The notes under the pieces: generated by a model
Told to the model about the DNA's origin: nothing
The model's database searches: none
The model's input: the letters and a program-made list of their open reading frames with translations, nothing else
Shown: piece after piece, positions 1 through 8,173 of the stretch
Layout: every line of letters begins with the position of its first letter
How positions within the stretch are numbered: the first letter of the stretch is position 1
Assembly (NCBI GenBank): GCA_045603305.1
Contig: JAZULV010000002.1
Location: 1 to 24,628 of the forward strand
DNA: 24,628 bases
Source of the DNA: JAFRXK01 sp045603305
GTDB lineage: Bacteria; Bacillota; Clostridia; Lachnospirales; Lachnospiraceae
Reading direction: 5' to 3'
Translations under genes and position numbers: made by a program

Positions 1-16
1 GCAGAAAGGACAGGTT

Positions 17-1030
17 ATGGAAAATGTGACGAAAAATATAAGCTTTGATAGAATGATTTCTGATATTGAATTATTAGTAAATGCGTCAAAATCCGAATTG
101 GTATCATCTGTTAATAAAGTAATGACAGAGACCTATTGGAATATTGGAAGATATATCGTTGAATTTGAGCAAAATGGTAATCCTAAGGCAGAATACGGAA
201 AAGGGTTGCTTTCCTCAATATCAAAAGAATTAACTTTACGTTTGGGAAAAGGATACAGCCGACCAAATTTAAACAATATGAGAAAGTTTTATTTAGCATA
301 TTCAAATTGTCAGACACTGTCTGACAAATTATCATGGTCTCATATATGTGAATTAATAAAAATTGATGATGATCTAGAACGCAGTTTTTATGAAAAAGAA
401 TGTATAAAAGAGAATTGGAATGTTAGAACATTGCGTAGACAAATGGACTCGGCACTTTTCTTAAGATTAGCTACTAGCAGGGATAAAGAAGGCATAATAA
501 GATTAGCACAGAATGGCGTTGAATATCAAAGTCCGGAAGATATAATAAAGAGTACGTACACACTGGAGTTTTTAAACATTCCAGAACAGCAAAGATATAG
601 TGAAAGTGATTTGGAACAAAGAATTATTGATAATTTACAAAAGTTCTTGTTGGAATTGGGAAAAGGATTCACATTTGTTAAACAACAATATCCCTTAACA
701 ATCAATAATGTACATTATCATGTGGATTTAGTATTTTATCATAGAATTTTAAAGTGCTTTGTTCTTATAGATTTAAAGAAAAATTCGGTTCAACATGAAG
801 ATATTGGACAGATGAATATGTATATGGGATATTTTGCGGCAGAAGAAAATATGCCAGATGATAATCCGCCAATAGGTATTATTTTAAGTAAGAATAAAGA
901 TGAACTATTGGTAGAGTATGCAACATACGGAATGGATAGTAATTTGTTTGTATCCAAGTATGAGCTTTATTTGCCGAATAGAAAGGAATTGGAACGGTTG
1001 GTCGGCAATATTCTAAGTGAAAAAAATTAA
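17..1030 (+). CDS. DUF1016 / YhcG-type PDDEXK nuclease family protein
   Basis: The 337-residue product matches the two-part DUF1016 (YhcG) layout. An N-terminal helical, probably DNA-binding domain covers about residues 10-150 (with WNIGRYIVEFEQ and LSWSHICELI). A C-terminal PDDEXK-type nuclease domain covers about 190-335, with candidate catalytic residues Glu200, Asp237 (HVDLVFYHR), Asp252 and Lys254 (IDLK) and Gln265 (GQMNMY). Family members usually have IELK, so the Asp is a conservative change. Length is normal for the family. The ATG has an AAAGGACAGG ribosome-binding site. Such proteins are common on mobile elements and defence islands, and their substrates are poorly known. The stop lies just before a stray degV 3' end, which suggests acquisition by insertion. 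Family is secure; function is inferred. Confidence 0.85.
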   Translation: MENVTKNISFDRMISDIELLVNASKSELVSSVNKVMTETYWNIGRYIVEFEQNGNPKAEYGKGLLSSISKELTLRLGKGYSRPNLNNMRKFYLAYSNCQTLSDKLSWSHICELIKIDDDLERSFYEKECIKENWNVRTLRRQMDSALFLRLATSRDKEGIIRLAQNGVEYQSPEDIIKSTYTLEFLNIPEQQRYSESDLEQRIIDNLQKFLLELGKGFTFVKQQYPLTINNVHYHVDLVFYHRILKCFVLIDLKKNSVQHEDIGQMNMYMGYFAAEENMPDDNPPIGIILSKNKDELLVEYATYGMDSNLFVSKYELYLPNRKELERLVGNILSEKN

Positions 1031-1103
1031 TGGATTAATCTGCAGCGTAATCGGAACCCATGCAGGACCGGGAGCGGTTGCAGTGGCGTTCTTTAAGAAG
1101 TAA
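1017..1103 (+). pseudogene. 3' terminal remnant of a degV-family gene
   Basis: In the frame that opens after a stop at 1014-1016, this short stretch encodes about 28 residues ending in ICSVIGTHAGPGAVAVAFF and KK before TAA. The VIGTHAGPG core is the characteristic C-terminus of DegV fatty-acid-binding proteins. No start or upstream part of such a gene lies within the window, because the nuclease gene occupies the preceding 1 kb in another frame. The most economical reading is that the nuclease gene inserted near the 3' end of degV and separated this tail from the rest. The body of degV, if it survives, would lie left of the window. An intrinsic terminator follows, probably the original degV terminator. 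Confidence 0.7.
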
Positions 1104-1127
1104 TTTAATTAAGTATTAGAAGTGTGG

Positions 1128-1179
1128 ACTCTCAAGTTGACGGTCATGAAATTATGACGTGTAATTTGGGAGTTTTTTT
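1128..1179 (+). terminator. Intrinsic terminator after the degV tail
   Basis: ACTCTCAAGTT (1128-1138) pairs with AATTTGGGAGT (1163-1173), including G-U pairs. An inner GTCAT/ATGAC stem extends the hairpin, and a run of seven T follows at 1173-1179. It is oriented to stop transcription from the left. Confidence 0.8.
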
Positions 1180-1186
1180 GACACTA

Positions 1187-1215
1187 TTGTTGTTTTGATT
1201 TTAGTGAATTATAAT
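1187..1215 (+). promoter_or_regulatory. Candidate sigma-A promoter for the ORF6N gene
   Basis: A perfect -10 TATAAT at 1210-1215 lies 17 bases after a weaker -35 TTGTTG at 1187-1192. A consensus TTGACA at 1178-1183 is present but sits 26 bases from the -10, too far to pair with it. The leader to the ORF6N start would be about 150 bases. Confidence 0.5.
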
Positions 1216-1370
1216 AGATATGTCATTATAACTAAAGATAAAAAATGGTGATAAGTTTTGAGACACAAAGCAGATAAAGATAAGTTAAGGAAAATATCCG
1301 GATTTATATTGTGACCCATAATGTAAAGCTTGAAGTTGCAAATTGTGACACCAAAAAGGAGGAGTTATTA

Positions 1371-2164
1371 ATGACAGACAAGCAGGAGAAAGAAGTTATT
1401 ATACAGGAGGATAAACAGTTACCGGACATAGAGGTTTCTGAAACAACAATAAAGAATCTGATATATGTGATACGAGGACAGCAGGTAATGCTGGACAGTG
1501 ATTTGGCTATGTTATATCAGGTGGAGACAAAAGTTTTTAATCAAGCTGTAAAAAGAAATATAGAAAGATTTCCAGAGAAATTTTGTTTCAAGTTAAGTAA
1601 AGAGGAATATGATTCTCTGAGGTCACAATTTGTGACCTCAAAAGGTAAAGGTGGACGTCGTTATCTTCCATTTGTATTCACAGAACAAGGGATTGCTATG
1701 CTGTCAGCTGTATTGAAAAGTGATGTGGCTATACAGGTAAGTATAAGAATTATGGATGCTTTCGTAGAAATGCGTAGATTTCTGGCAAGTAATGCACTGA
1801 TGTTTGATAGGATAAACGAGATAGAAGTTAAGCAGTTGGAATATCAGAAAAGTACAGAAGAAAAATTTGATAAGATTTTTCAGTACATATCAGACCATGA
1901 AGAGTCTACCCAGAAGATATTCTTTGATGGACAGATATTTGATGCCTTTGGTCTGCTGGTTAGTCTGGTAACTAAGGCAGACAAGAAGATTGTGCTGATA
2001 GATAATGATTTTTGATAATAGATGATTCACTGGCGTATCATATAGGAGCATCTGTTAAAGATGCCGGAAAGAAATGTTTTGGTATCAATTTAATAGAAGA
2101 CAGCAGAATTGTTAGTGATATTTTAGAGCGATTGAAACTTGAAGCCGAAGAGGCTGTTGTGTAA
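1371..2164 (+). pseudogene. ORF6N-domain gene, broken by internal deletion and frameshift
   Basis: From the ATG at 1371 (AAGGAGG at 1357-1363) an open frame runs to TGA at 2013-2015. It has an ORF6N DNA-binding domain at about residues 26-115 (VIRGQQVMLDSDLAMLYQVE, RFPEKFCFKL, PFVFTEQGIAMLSAVL), then a helical segment, and stops after KKIVLIDNDF. From 2009 a second frame encodes FLIIDDSLAYHIGASVKDAG and continues to TAA at 2162-2164. That stretch resembles the C-terminal part of full-length relatives (FLIID..YHIGASLKDLGKK). The middle of the C-terminal domain, roughly 60 residues by memory of relatives, is therefore missing, and the two ends are joined out of frame. ORF6N proteins are typical of phages and mobile elements. 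The truncated 215-residue product may still be made and could bind DNA. Confidence 0.75.
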
Positions 2165-2198
2165 TGCAGTTATATACAATTGTTAACAGGAGAACCAT

Positions 2199-3131
2199 AT
2201 GATTATAAACACCGGCAGCAGGACCGACATTCCTGCATATTATAGTGAGTGGTTTTACAATCGAATAAATGAGGGCTATGTGCTGGCGAGAAATCCCTAT
2301 TACCCGGAGCAGGTTACAAAATATCGGCTGACACCGGAGGTTGTGGATTGTATATGTTTCTGCACTAAAAATCCGGAGCCTATGCTTGACAGATTGGAGG
2401 AAATAAAACAGTTTAATCAGCTTTGGTTTGTTACAATCACCCCCTATGGTAAAGAGATAGAGCCGGATGTGCCGGAAAAAGAGCGTGTTATAGAGTCATT
2501 AATCAGGCTCTCTGGTATAGTAGGAATAAATTCGGTGGGTTGGCGGTACGACCCTATATTTATTTCAGAGGAATACAGTCTTGAATTTCATATAGAAGCA
2601 TTTGAGCACATGGTAGAAAAACTCAGTGGATATGTGGATACTTGCATTATAAGTTTTATTGATTTGTATGAGAAGACAAAGCGTAATTTTCCTAAGGTGA
2701 GAGTAGTAAGCAACGACGAGCAAAAAAGTATAGCGAAAAGTTTTGTTGAGATTGGTAAAAGATATAATATCAGAATAAAGTCCTGCTGTGAAAGTAGTGA
2801 GCTTGAACAGTTTGGTGTGGACATATCCGGTTGTATGACAAAGTCTGTTATTGAGCGGGCGATAGGAAGTTCGCTAAAGATTACCGGCTCAAAAGGAAAA
2901 GCCAGAGCAGAGTGTGACTGCCTTCTCGGAAATGACATAGGTATGTACAATACCTGTGGTCATGGATGTATATACTGCTATGCCAATTATAACATGGAGA
3001 TTGTAAGGGAAAATATGAAGCAGCATAATCCAGAGTCACCGCTTCTGATAGGTGAGTTAAGGGATGGTGATGTTATAAAGGAAGCAAAGCAGGTGGCGTA
3101 TGCGAATGGGCAGATGAGATTAGAGTTATAG
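2199..3131 (+). CDS. DUF1848 family protein, cysteine-rich C-terminus
   Basis: The 310-residue product begins MIINTGSRTDIPAYYSEWF and matches DUF1848 along its whole length. A TIM-barrel-like body (FCTKNPEPML, ITPYGKEIEPDVP, VGWRYDPIFI) is followed by a cysteine cluster near the end (AECDCLLGNDIG, then CGHGCIYCYANYN). The spacing suggests an iron-sulfur cluster of the radical-SAM kind, but this is inference and no function is established for the family. The start is set by AGGAG at 2188-2192. It lies 34 bases after the broken ORF6N frame and is not obviously coupled to it. The gene looks intact, unlike its neighbours on both sides. Confidence 0.85.
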   Translation: MIINTGSRTDIPAYYSEWFYNRINEGYVLARNPYYPEQVTKYRLTPEVVDCICFCTKNPEPMLDRLEEIKQFNQLWFVTITPYGKEIEPDVPEKERVIESLIRLSGIVGINSVGWRYDPIFISEEYSLEFHIEAFEHMVEKLSGYVDTCIISFIDLYEKTKRNFPKVRVVSNDEQKSIAKSFVEIGKRYNIRIKSCCESSELEQFGVDISGCMTKSVIERAIGSSLKITGSKGKARAECDCLLGNDIGMYNTCGHGCIYCYANYNMEIVRENMKQHNPESPLLIGELRDGDVIKEAKQVAYANGQMRLEL

Positions 3132-3210
3132 TGCACATTATTAATAATAAGAAATAATAGAATTAAGATGAGATTAAGAGTTATGATTAGGAGTGACAGA
3201 TAAATTATCT

Positions 3211-3551
3211 ATGAAGAAGAGTATTATTGTAATTATTTTATGTACATTAGCATTTTTAGCATTACTATTAATTTTCTCACCATACATAAAAGCAGAAATT
3301 CTTACATTAAAGTATGGACAACAGTTTGAGAAAGAATATAACCAGACAAATATGATTGACGGTATAGAATACATGAAAGTAATTGAATACTCAGATACAT
3401 ATGCAGAAGTTTTTACGTTACAGAAAATCACGGAACTGGTGACTTTATGATTTTTGAGAAAGATGATGAAGACTGGGTATATAAATACTGGAATACGGTC
3501 TGGTCTAAAACGAGAAGCGCTGACAACTTCATGTGGCCGTATTATAGGTAG
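3211..3551 (+). pseudogene. Small membrane-anchored protein gene with a frameshift at a T run
   Basis: The frame from ATG 3211 (or GTG 3193) begins MKKSIIVIILCTLAFLALLL, a single hydrophobic anchor or signal segment, followed by a hydrophilic region (LKYGQQFEKEYN, IDGIEYMKVIEYSDTYAEVF). It ends early at TGA 3448-3450. Shifting frame at the T run 3410-3414 restores a natural continuation, FYVTENHGTGDFMIFEKDDE then WVYKYWNTVWSKTRSADNF, to TAG at 3549-3551. One additional T would join them into a protein of about 113 residues. I do not recognise the family. It could be a true pseudogene, a phase-variable gene or a sequencing error. The ribosome-binding site is poorly placed (AGGAG at 3189-3193). 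Confidence 0.6.
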
Positions 3552-3605
3552 TGATATATCGGCTTAATTAAGTTGATTAGTAAGATTATTTAATGTGTGT
3601 ATACT

Positions 3606-3660
3606 AAAAAACAGGTGGTTTAAGACTAATTACATAGTTGGTCTTGAAGCACCTGTTTTA
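3606..3660. terminator. Bidirectional terminator between convergent genes
   Basis: AAAACAGGTG (3608-3617) pairs perfectly with CACCTGTTTT (3650-3659), and an inner AAGAC/GTCTT pairing extends the hairpin. The flanking A and T tracts let it work on both strands. It sits between the frameshifted small gene and the minus-strand HipA gene. Confidence 0.8.
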
Positions 3661-3668
3661 TATAGGTA

Positions 3669-4829
3669 TTAATTATATTTATTATTTACAATATCAGCGA
3701 GCAGTTCAACGCGTGTCTTCAACCCACTGCAAAGAGCATCACATCGTGCCTCATCTATAAACGCTGAATATTTTAATATCTCTGAGAATTCTTCATCAAT
3801 ACCATATAGTGCATTTAAATCCAGCCAGTCAAAGGATGATACTAACTTAATCTGCTCTGAATGAGTTTCCTTAAATGGTTTGCTTGGAAGCTTTGGCGCA
3901 GCAGGGCGTATCATTGCTACCGGCTTGTTATACCACAATGAAGTACCATTATCGTAAATTGGTGCAAAACCGGTGTATTCTAAGGTTTCTGCATTTCGTA
4001 TCAGACCGAAGTTATTGGTATGGCGGTCTTCATTTGCAATGAGGAAGTCAACAGTAAGCAGTCGGTCAAGAAATGATACTGCGTTGTCGACACCTGCATT
4101 TTTGCAACAGTTAACAAAATGCTCATAGGTGTTCAGATGATTTGGCTTCTTAACGCTGTCCATAAAGTGTTGTGCTGAGATAAGGTCGGTATCTTCTGTG
4201 ATAAAGTCCTCACACACGGAGTAAGGATATTCGTTATGTGTAATTATGCTGTACTCAGTGTGTGGAATATTCAATCGGTTCATAATAGAGCTTGCCAGCA
4301 CCTCATTGTAAGGCTCCTGCTGTGTAACTCCGCTTCCGCCTTTTATAAGGCAACGCCTGCCATCGATAATTGACCACTTCTTTTTGAGCCAGCCGTCAGA
4401 GGAATTGTCCGGGGACATAAGGCTGACATGATTACCGGAAGAACCATGACCTAAAAGGATATTTCCTACGTCCTCTGAGAAAGGATGATTGAAGAAGTTT
4501 ACCTCATCCCAGGTAAGACCTGAATCTTCAGGGCATATCCAGTACTGGTCAGAAAGTGAAAGCCCGTAGCACTTTTCCAAAAGCAGCTCCGGTGATGAGA
4601 TATTAAGTTCTGTGAGGGCATTGCGGATACCATCACGGCTTGCAGGGATTGCACGCCTTCGCCACCATGTATTTAATGCTGCACGGTCGATTGTCGCACC
4701 ATTAATACCGATACCAACCGGAAGATGTTCCAGGGCATACACATCACTTATCTTTGTGATAGCACAGGATGCATCATCAAGCTCTAACCTGGCAACCGGT
4801 ATACGTTTATGCATAAGAGTGTATATCAT
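3669..4829 (-). CDS. HipA-like serine/threonine kinase-fold protein
   Basis: The 386-residue product has the HipA C-terminal kinase-like core: LIKGGSGVTQQEPYNEV (about 161-177, with the putative ATP-contacting Lys163), NEDRHTNNFG (266-275, the catalytic loop NxDxHxxN) and YDNGTSLWY (292-300, the metal-binding segment). Canonical HipA is about 440 residues; here the N-terminal part is short and poorly conserved. The start follows CCTCCT at 4840-4845 (AGGAGG on the coding strand). In classical HipBA modules HipA phosphorylates a tRNA synthetase and is held by the HTH repressor HipB. No HipB gene lies beside it, so toxin function should not be assumed. The kinase residues appear intact, so enzymatic activity is plausible. 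Confidence 0.8.
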   Translation of the reverse strand: MIYTLMHKRIPVARLELDDASCAITKISDVYALEHLPVGIGINGATIDRAALNTWWRRRAIPASRDGIRNALTELNISSPELLLEKCYGLSLSDQYWICPEDSGLTWDEVNFFNHPFSEDVGNILLGHGSSGNHVSLMSPDNSSDGWLKKKWSIIDGRRCLIKGGSGVTQQEPYNEVLASSIMNRLNIPHTEYSIITHNEYPYSVCEDFITEDTDLISAQHFMDSVKKPNHLNTYEHFVNCCKNAGVDNAVSFLDRLLTVDFLIANEDRHTNNFGLIRNAETLEYTGFAPIYDNGTSLWYNKPVAMIRPAAPKLPSKPFKETHSEQIKLVSSFDWLDLNALYGIDEEFSEILKYSAFIDEARCDALCSGLKTRVELLADIVNNKYN

Positions 4830-4895
4830 ATCATCATCACCTCCTGAATTTAAATTTCTGAACTAGTTAACAAAAATTTTGACTGGTCCCAACCT

Positions 4896-4925
4896 CATAC
4901 TTTTTCATGCAAGCATGAAAAGTGT
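4896..4925. repeat. Palindrome upstream of the HipA-like gene
   Basis: TTTTCATGC AA GCATGAAAA is a perfect 9-base inverted repeat centred at 4911-4912. It extends imperfectly outward (CATAC/GTGTG). It lies about 70 bases upstream of the minus-strand HipA-like start and just before a plus-strand promoter candidate. No T tract fits a terminator in either direction, so an operator is more likely. The binding protein is unknown. Confidence 0.6.
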
Positions 4926-4931
4926 GAACTT

Positions 4932-4960
4932 TTGAACCTGGTTTCATAATATGCTAATAT
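4932..4960 (+). promoter_or_regulatory. Candidate promoter P1 upstream of the ACT-hom genes
   Basis: TTGAAC (4932-4937) and TAATAT (4955-4960) are separated by 17 bases. It points toward the UPF0735-hom genes with a leader of about 220 bases. I see no riboswitch or T-box in that AT-rich leader. Confidence 0.4.
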
Positions 4961-5098
4961 TATAAGAAATATTGACTAAAGAGTAAAGGTGTAAATTTAT
5001 AATATAGTAACCGGTATAGTTGCAAAGCAGAGAATAGCTCGTGTTTTATTATGATTAATAGTTTTATTCATAATTTAAATATTAAATCACAAAAAAGG

Positions 5099-5127
5099 TT
5101 GCAATATCATTTTGGATGTGCTAATAT
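5099..5127 (+). promoter_or_regulatory. Candidate promoter P2 upstream of the ACT-hom genes
   Basis: TTGCAA (5099-5104) and TAATAT (5122-5127) are separated by 17 bases, about 62 bases upstream of the GTG start. It is closer to the gene than P1 and is the simpler candidate for the operon promoter. Confidence 0.5.
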
Positions 5128-5188
5128 CTTTGTGGTGTAGACATGTGTACTTGACGCACGAACACATTTGAGGTTAGGAGGTGTCAGG

Positions 5189-5629
5189 GTGGAAGAGAAT
5201 AAGTACTATGTGGTAAAGGAAAAGGCAGTGCCTGAGGTGCTTTTGAAGGTTGTAGAGGCGAAGCACCTGCTTAAAACAGACAAATATATAACCATACAGG
5301 ATGCTACGGACGCAGTTGGTATCAGCAGAAGTTCATTCTACAAGTACAAGGATGATATTTTTCCTTTTAAGGACAATGTCCGCGGAAAGAATGTTACATT
5401 TGTGCTTCAGATGGATGACGTGCCGGGACTTTTATCGGTTGTATTAAAGAAGATTGCTGATTATACAGCGAACATACTTACAATCCATCAGACGATTCCG
5501 GTAAATGGTGTTGCGACACTGACATTGAGCATTGAGGTGCTTCCGGTCACCGGAGATGTGTCGGATATGATTTCTGATATTGAAGCGTTAGTGGGAATAC
5601 ATGATCTTAGAATTTTAGCCAGGGAGTGA
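5189..5629 (+). CDS. UPF0735 ACT-domain protein (PheB-like)
   Basis: The best start is GTG at 5189, seven bases after AGGAGG (5176-5181), giving 146 residues. This is the usual length for UPF0735 proteins, whose N-terminus reads KYYVVKEKAVPEVLLKVVEA as here. Residues about 35-65 form a small helix-turn-helix-like segment (TIQDATDAVGISRSSFYKYK). An ACT domain covers about 70-144 (VPGLLSVVLKKIADYTANIL, TLTLSIEV). ACT domains bind amino acids, so this is probably an amino-acid-responsive regulator, though no ligand has been assigned. It lies seven bases upstream of hom and is likely cotranscribed, which suggests a role in aspartate-family metabolism. Confidence 0.88.
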   Translation: MEENKYYVVKEKAVPEVLLKVVEAKHLLKTDKYITIQDATDAVGISRSSFYKYKDDIFPFKDNVRGKNVTFVLQMDDVPGLLSVVLKKIADYTANILTIHQTIPVNGVATLTLSIEVLPVTGDVSDMISDIEALVGIHDLRILARE

Positions 5630-5636
5630 TAACGAT

Positions 5637-6851
5637 ATGATAAATATTGCAGTAATGGGTTATGGAACAATTGGTTCAGGAGTAGTTAAGGCGATTGAAG
5701 TTAATGGACAGAGCATAGCTAAGAAGGTTGGCGACGAGCTTAACGTAAAGTATGTTCTTGATTTAAGGGATTTCCCGGGAGACCCTATAGAGAGTAAGGT
5801 TGTACATGATGTTGATGTCATTATGAATGACCCGGAGATAAAGATTGTAGTTGAGACTATGGGCGGTGTTAAGCCGGCATATGATTTTGTTAAGAGAGCA
5901 CTCCTTTTAGGCAAGTCTGTTGCAACATCAAACAAGGAGCTTGTTGCAAAGCACGGTACAGAGCTTCTTGAGATTGCCAAGGAAAAGAATATTAACTTCT
6001 TATTTGAGGCAAGTGTTGGCGGCGGTATTCCGATTATCCGTCCGTTAAACCAGTGCCTCACAGCAGATGAGATTTATGAGATTACAGGTATCCTTAACGG
6101 TACTACAAATTATATCCTTACAAAGATGGCTAAGGAAGGTGCTGCTTATGAAGATGTATTAAAGCAGGCACAGGCAAATGGTTACGCAGAGAGAAATCCT
6201 GCAGCAGACGTTGAGGGATTTGATGCATGTCGTAAGATTGCTATTCTTTCATCACTTGCTTATGGCAGTCAGGTAGACTATGAGGATATTCATACAGAAG
6301 GTATCACAAATATTTCAGCAACTGATTTCAAGTATGCTTCAAAGCTTGGCCGTTCAATTAAGCTTTTCGGTACAAGTAAGAAGAAGGACGGCAAGTTCTT
6401 TGCATTAGTTGCACCTGTAATGATAAACGACAGCCATGCGCTTTTCGCGGTAAATGATGTATTCAACGGTATCCTTGTAAAGGGTAATGTAGTTGACCAG
6501 GTAATGTTCTACGGCAGAGGTGCAGGAAGTCTCCCTACAGCAAGTGCTGTAGTTGCCGATGTAATTGATGCAGCAAAGAACCTCAATAACAATGTAATGA
6601 TGACCTGGAGCAGCCAGAAGTTAGAGCTTTCAGACATTTCTGAGGATACAAAGAAGTTCTTTGTAAGAATTTCAGGCAGCGTTGAGGCTAACAAGGCTAA
6701 GGTTGAGGAAGCATTTGGCGCAGTAGAATATATTACTATTGACGGTCTTGATGAATTTGCTATAATTACACCTGTTATGAGCGAAGCAGAGTACAAGGCG
6801 GCTGCGAAGAAGGTGGACGGCATCCTGAACATGATTCGTGTTGAGGAGTAA
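5637..6851 (+). CDS. hom: Homoserine dehydrogenase
   Basis: This enzyme reduces aspartate semialdehyde to homoserine with NAD(P)H, the branch toward threonine and methionine. The 404-residue product has the Rossmann motif GYGTIGSG at 8-15, TSNKELVAKHG in the cofactor domain, the catalytic-domain signature ILNGTTNYIL and ADVEGFDACRKIAILSSLAYG-type residues with the conserved Asp and Lys, and PTASAVVADVI. The C-terminal 80 residues read as a compact ACT-type regulatory domain (FFVRISGSVEANKAKVEEAF), a little shorter than in typical 430-residue relatives. The ATG follows GGGAGTGAT closely after the UPF0735 gene. Feedback control by threonine is expected from the family but cannot be read from sequence. 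Confidence 0.95.
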   Translation: MINIAVMGYGTIGSGVVKAIEVNGQSIAKKVGDELNVKYVLDLRDFPGDPIESKVVHDVDVIMNDPEIKIVVETMGGVKPAYDFVKRALLLGKSVATSNKELVAKHGTELLEIAKEKNINFLFEASVGGGIPIIRPLNQCLTADEIYEITGILNGTTNYILTKMAKEGAAYEDVLKQAQANGYAERNPAADVEGFDACRKIAILSSLAYGSQVDYEDIHTEGITNISATDFKYASKLGRSIKLFGTSKKKDGKFFALVAPVMINDSHALFAVNDVFNGILVKGNVVDQVMFYGRGAGSLPTASAVVADVIDAAKNLNNNVMMTWSSQKLELSDISEDTKKFFVRISGSVEANKAKVEEAFGAVEYITIDGLDEFAIITPVMSEAEYKAAAKKVDGILNMIRVEE

Positions 6852-6863
6852 GAAGACATTTAC

Positions 6864-6882
6864 AGACCGGCTTATCCGGTCT
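6864..6882 (+). terminator. Weak hairpin after hom
   Basis: AGACCGG (6864-6870) and CCGGTCT (6876-6882) form a seven-base stem with a CTTAT loop. Only TGTATATATT follows rather than a clean T tract. It may be a weak or partial terminator, allowing some read-through into lysC. Confidence 0.4.
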
Positions 6883-6942
6883 TGTATATATTAGAAGCCT
6901 TAGCTGGTTTCATGTAACTTTATATAGGAGGAACTTAAGGTA

Positions 6943-8151
6943 ATGCTTATAGTTAAGAAATTCGGTGGAAGTTCTGTGGCAGATAAAGATAGAATCTTTA
7001 ACGTTGCCAAAAGATGTATTGAAGAATATAACAAAGGAAATGATGTAGTAGTAGTGCTTTCAGCTATGGGAAAGACTACTGACGGATTGTTAAAGCAGGC
7101 TGCTGAAATCAATCCAAATGCTCCTAAGAGAGAGTTAGATATGCTTCTTACTACAGGCGAGCAGATGTCAGTTGCATATATGGCAATGGCAATGGCAGCC
7201 CTTGGAGTACCGGCAGTATCTCTTAACGCTTTTCAGGTTGCTATGCATACCTCATCAGCATATTCAAATGCAAGACTCAAGAGAATTGATACAGAGAGAA
7301 TTCGTCATGAGTTAGATAACAGAAAGATTGTAATCGTAACCGGTTTCCAGGGTATCAATAAATATGATGATTATACTACATTAGGAAGAGGTGGCTCTGA
7401 TACAACAGCAGTTGCTCTTGCTGCTGCACTCCATGCAGATGCATGTGAGATTTTTACTGACGTAGAGGGCGTTTACACAGCGGACCCTCGTATAGTACCA
7501 AACGCTAAGAAGATGACAGAAGTAACATACGATGAGATGTTAGAGTTTGCTACTTGGGGCGCGAAGGTATTACATAACCGTTCGGTAGAGATGGCAAAGA
7601 GATATAATGTACAGCTTGTTGTACGTTCAAGTTTAAGTTATGCAGAAGGAACTGTTGTTAAGGAGGATACAAAGATGGAAAAAATGATAGTAAGCGGTGT
7701 TGCTGCCGATAAGAATACATCCAGAGTTTCTGTAATAGGAGTAAAGGATGAGCCGGGTACAGCCTTTAAGTTGTTTAATTACCTTGCAAAGAAGAATGTA
7801 AATGTTGATATGATTCTTCAGTCAGTAGGTAGAGATGGTACAAAGGACATTTCCTTTACTGTAGCATCAACAAACCTTAGTGATACTATGGAAGTAGTAA
7901 AAGAGTATACGGAGACTTACGGCGGACATTGTGAGTTTGAAGATGATGTTGCTAAGGTATCAATCATTGGTGCAGGTATGGCTACAAACGCAGGCGTTGC
8001 TGCAAAGATGTTCGAGGCACTTTACAATGCCCGTATCAACATCAAGATGATTTCTACATCAGAAATCAGAGTAACAGTTCTTATCGATGAGAACGACGTT
8101 ACAAGAGCTATGAGAGCTGTACATGATGCTTTCGACCTTGGTGATGACTAA
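6943..8151 (+). CDS. lysC: Aspartate kinase
   Basis: This enzyme phosphorylates aspartate, the first step to lysine, threonine, methionine and diaminopimelate. The 402-residue product starts LIVKKFGGSSVADKDRI; the family motif is usually KFGGTSV, and Ser is a conservative change. The kinase domain (about 1-250) includes LTTGEQMSVAYMA, TTLGRGGSDTTAVALAAAL and FTDVEGVYTADPR. Two ACT domains follow (about 265-400: RVSVIGVKDEPGTAFKLF and KVSIIGAGMATNAGVAAKMF). It matches class II/monofunctional aspartokinases in length. AGGAGG lies at 6926-6931. The gene is next to hom, so the segment covers two committed steps. No lysine riboswitch fits in the 91-base gap before it. Confidence 0.96.
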   Translation: MLIVKKFGGSSVADKDRIFNVAKRCIEEYNKGNDVVVVLSAMGKTTDGLLKQAAEINPNAPKRELDMLLTTGEQMSVAYMAMAMAALGVPAVSLNAFQVAMHTSSAYSNARLKRIDTERIRHELDNRKIVIVTGFQGINKYDDYTTLGRGGSDTTAVALAAALHADACEIFTDVEGVYTADPRIVPNAKKMTEVTYDEMLEFATWGAKVLHNRSVEMAKRYNVQLVVRSSLSYAEGTVVKEDTKMEKMIVSGVAADKNTSRVSVIGVKDEPGTAFKLFNYLAKKNVNVDMILQSVGRDGTKDISFTVASTNLSDTMEVVKEYTETYGGHCEFEDDVAKVSIIGAGMATNAGVAAKMFEALYNARINIKMISTSEIRVTVLIDENDVTRAMRAVHDAFDLGDD

Positions 8152-8173
8152 AATAATATATTTATGTTATTTA

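Noticed and set aside
1..4865. CRISPR array, insertion sequence or integrase in the accessory region
   Set aside because: No regularly spaced repeats, no transposase or integrase frame and no clear terminal inverted repeats are visible.
4612..4866. Plus-strand frame opposite the HipA-like gene
   Set aside because: It is antisense to conserved coding sequence, is Arg/Ser-rich, and has no start signal.
4830..5188. T-box or riboswitch before the ACT-hom operon
   Set aside because: The 359-base gap is AT-rich with promoter-like sites and one palindrome, but has no T-box motif, antiterminator or terminator hairpin.
6852..6942. Possible lysine riboswitch upstream of lysC
   Set aside because: The gap is only 91 bases and contains a small hairpin, far too short for a lysine riboswitch.
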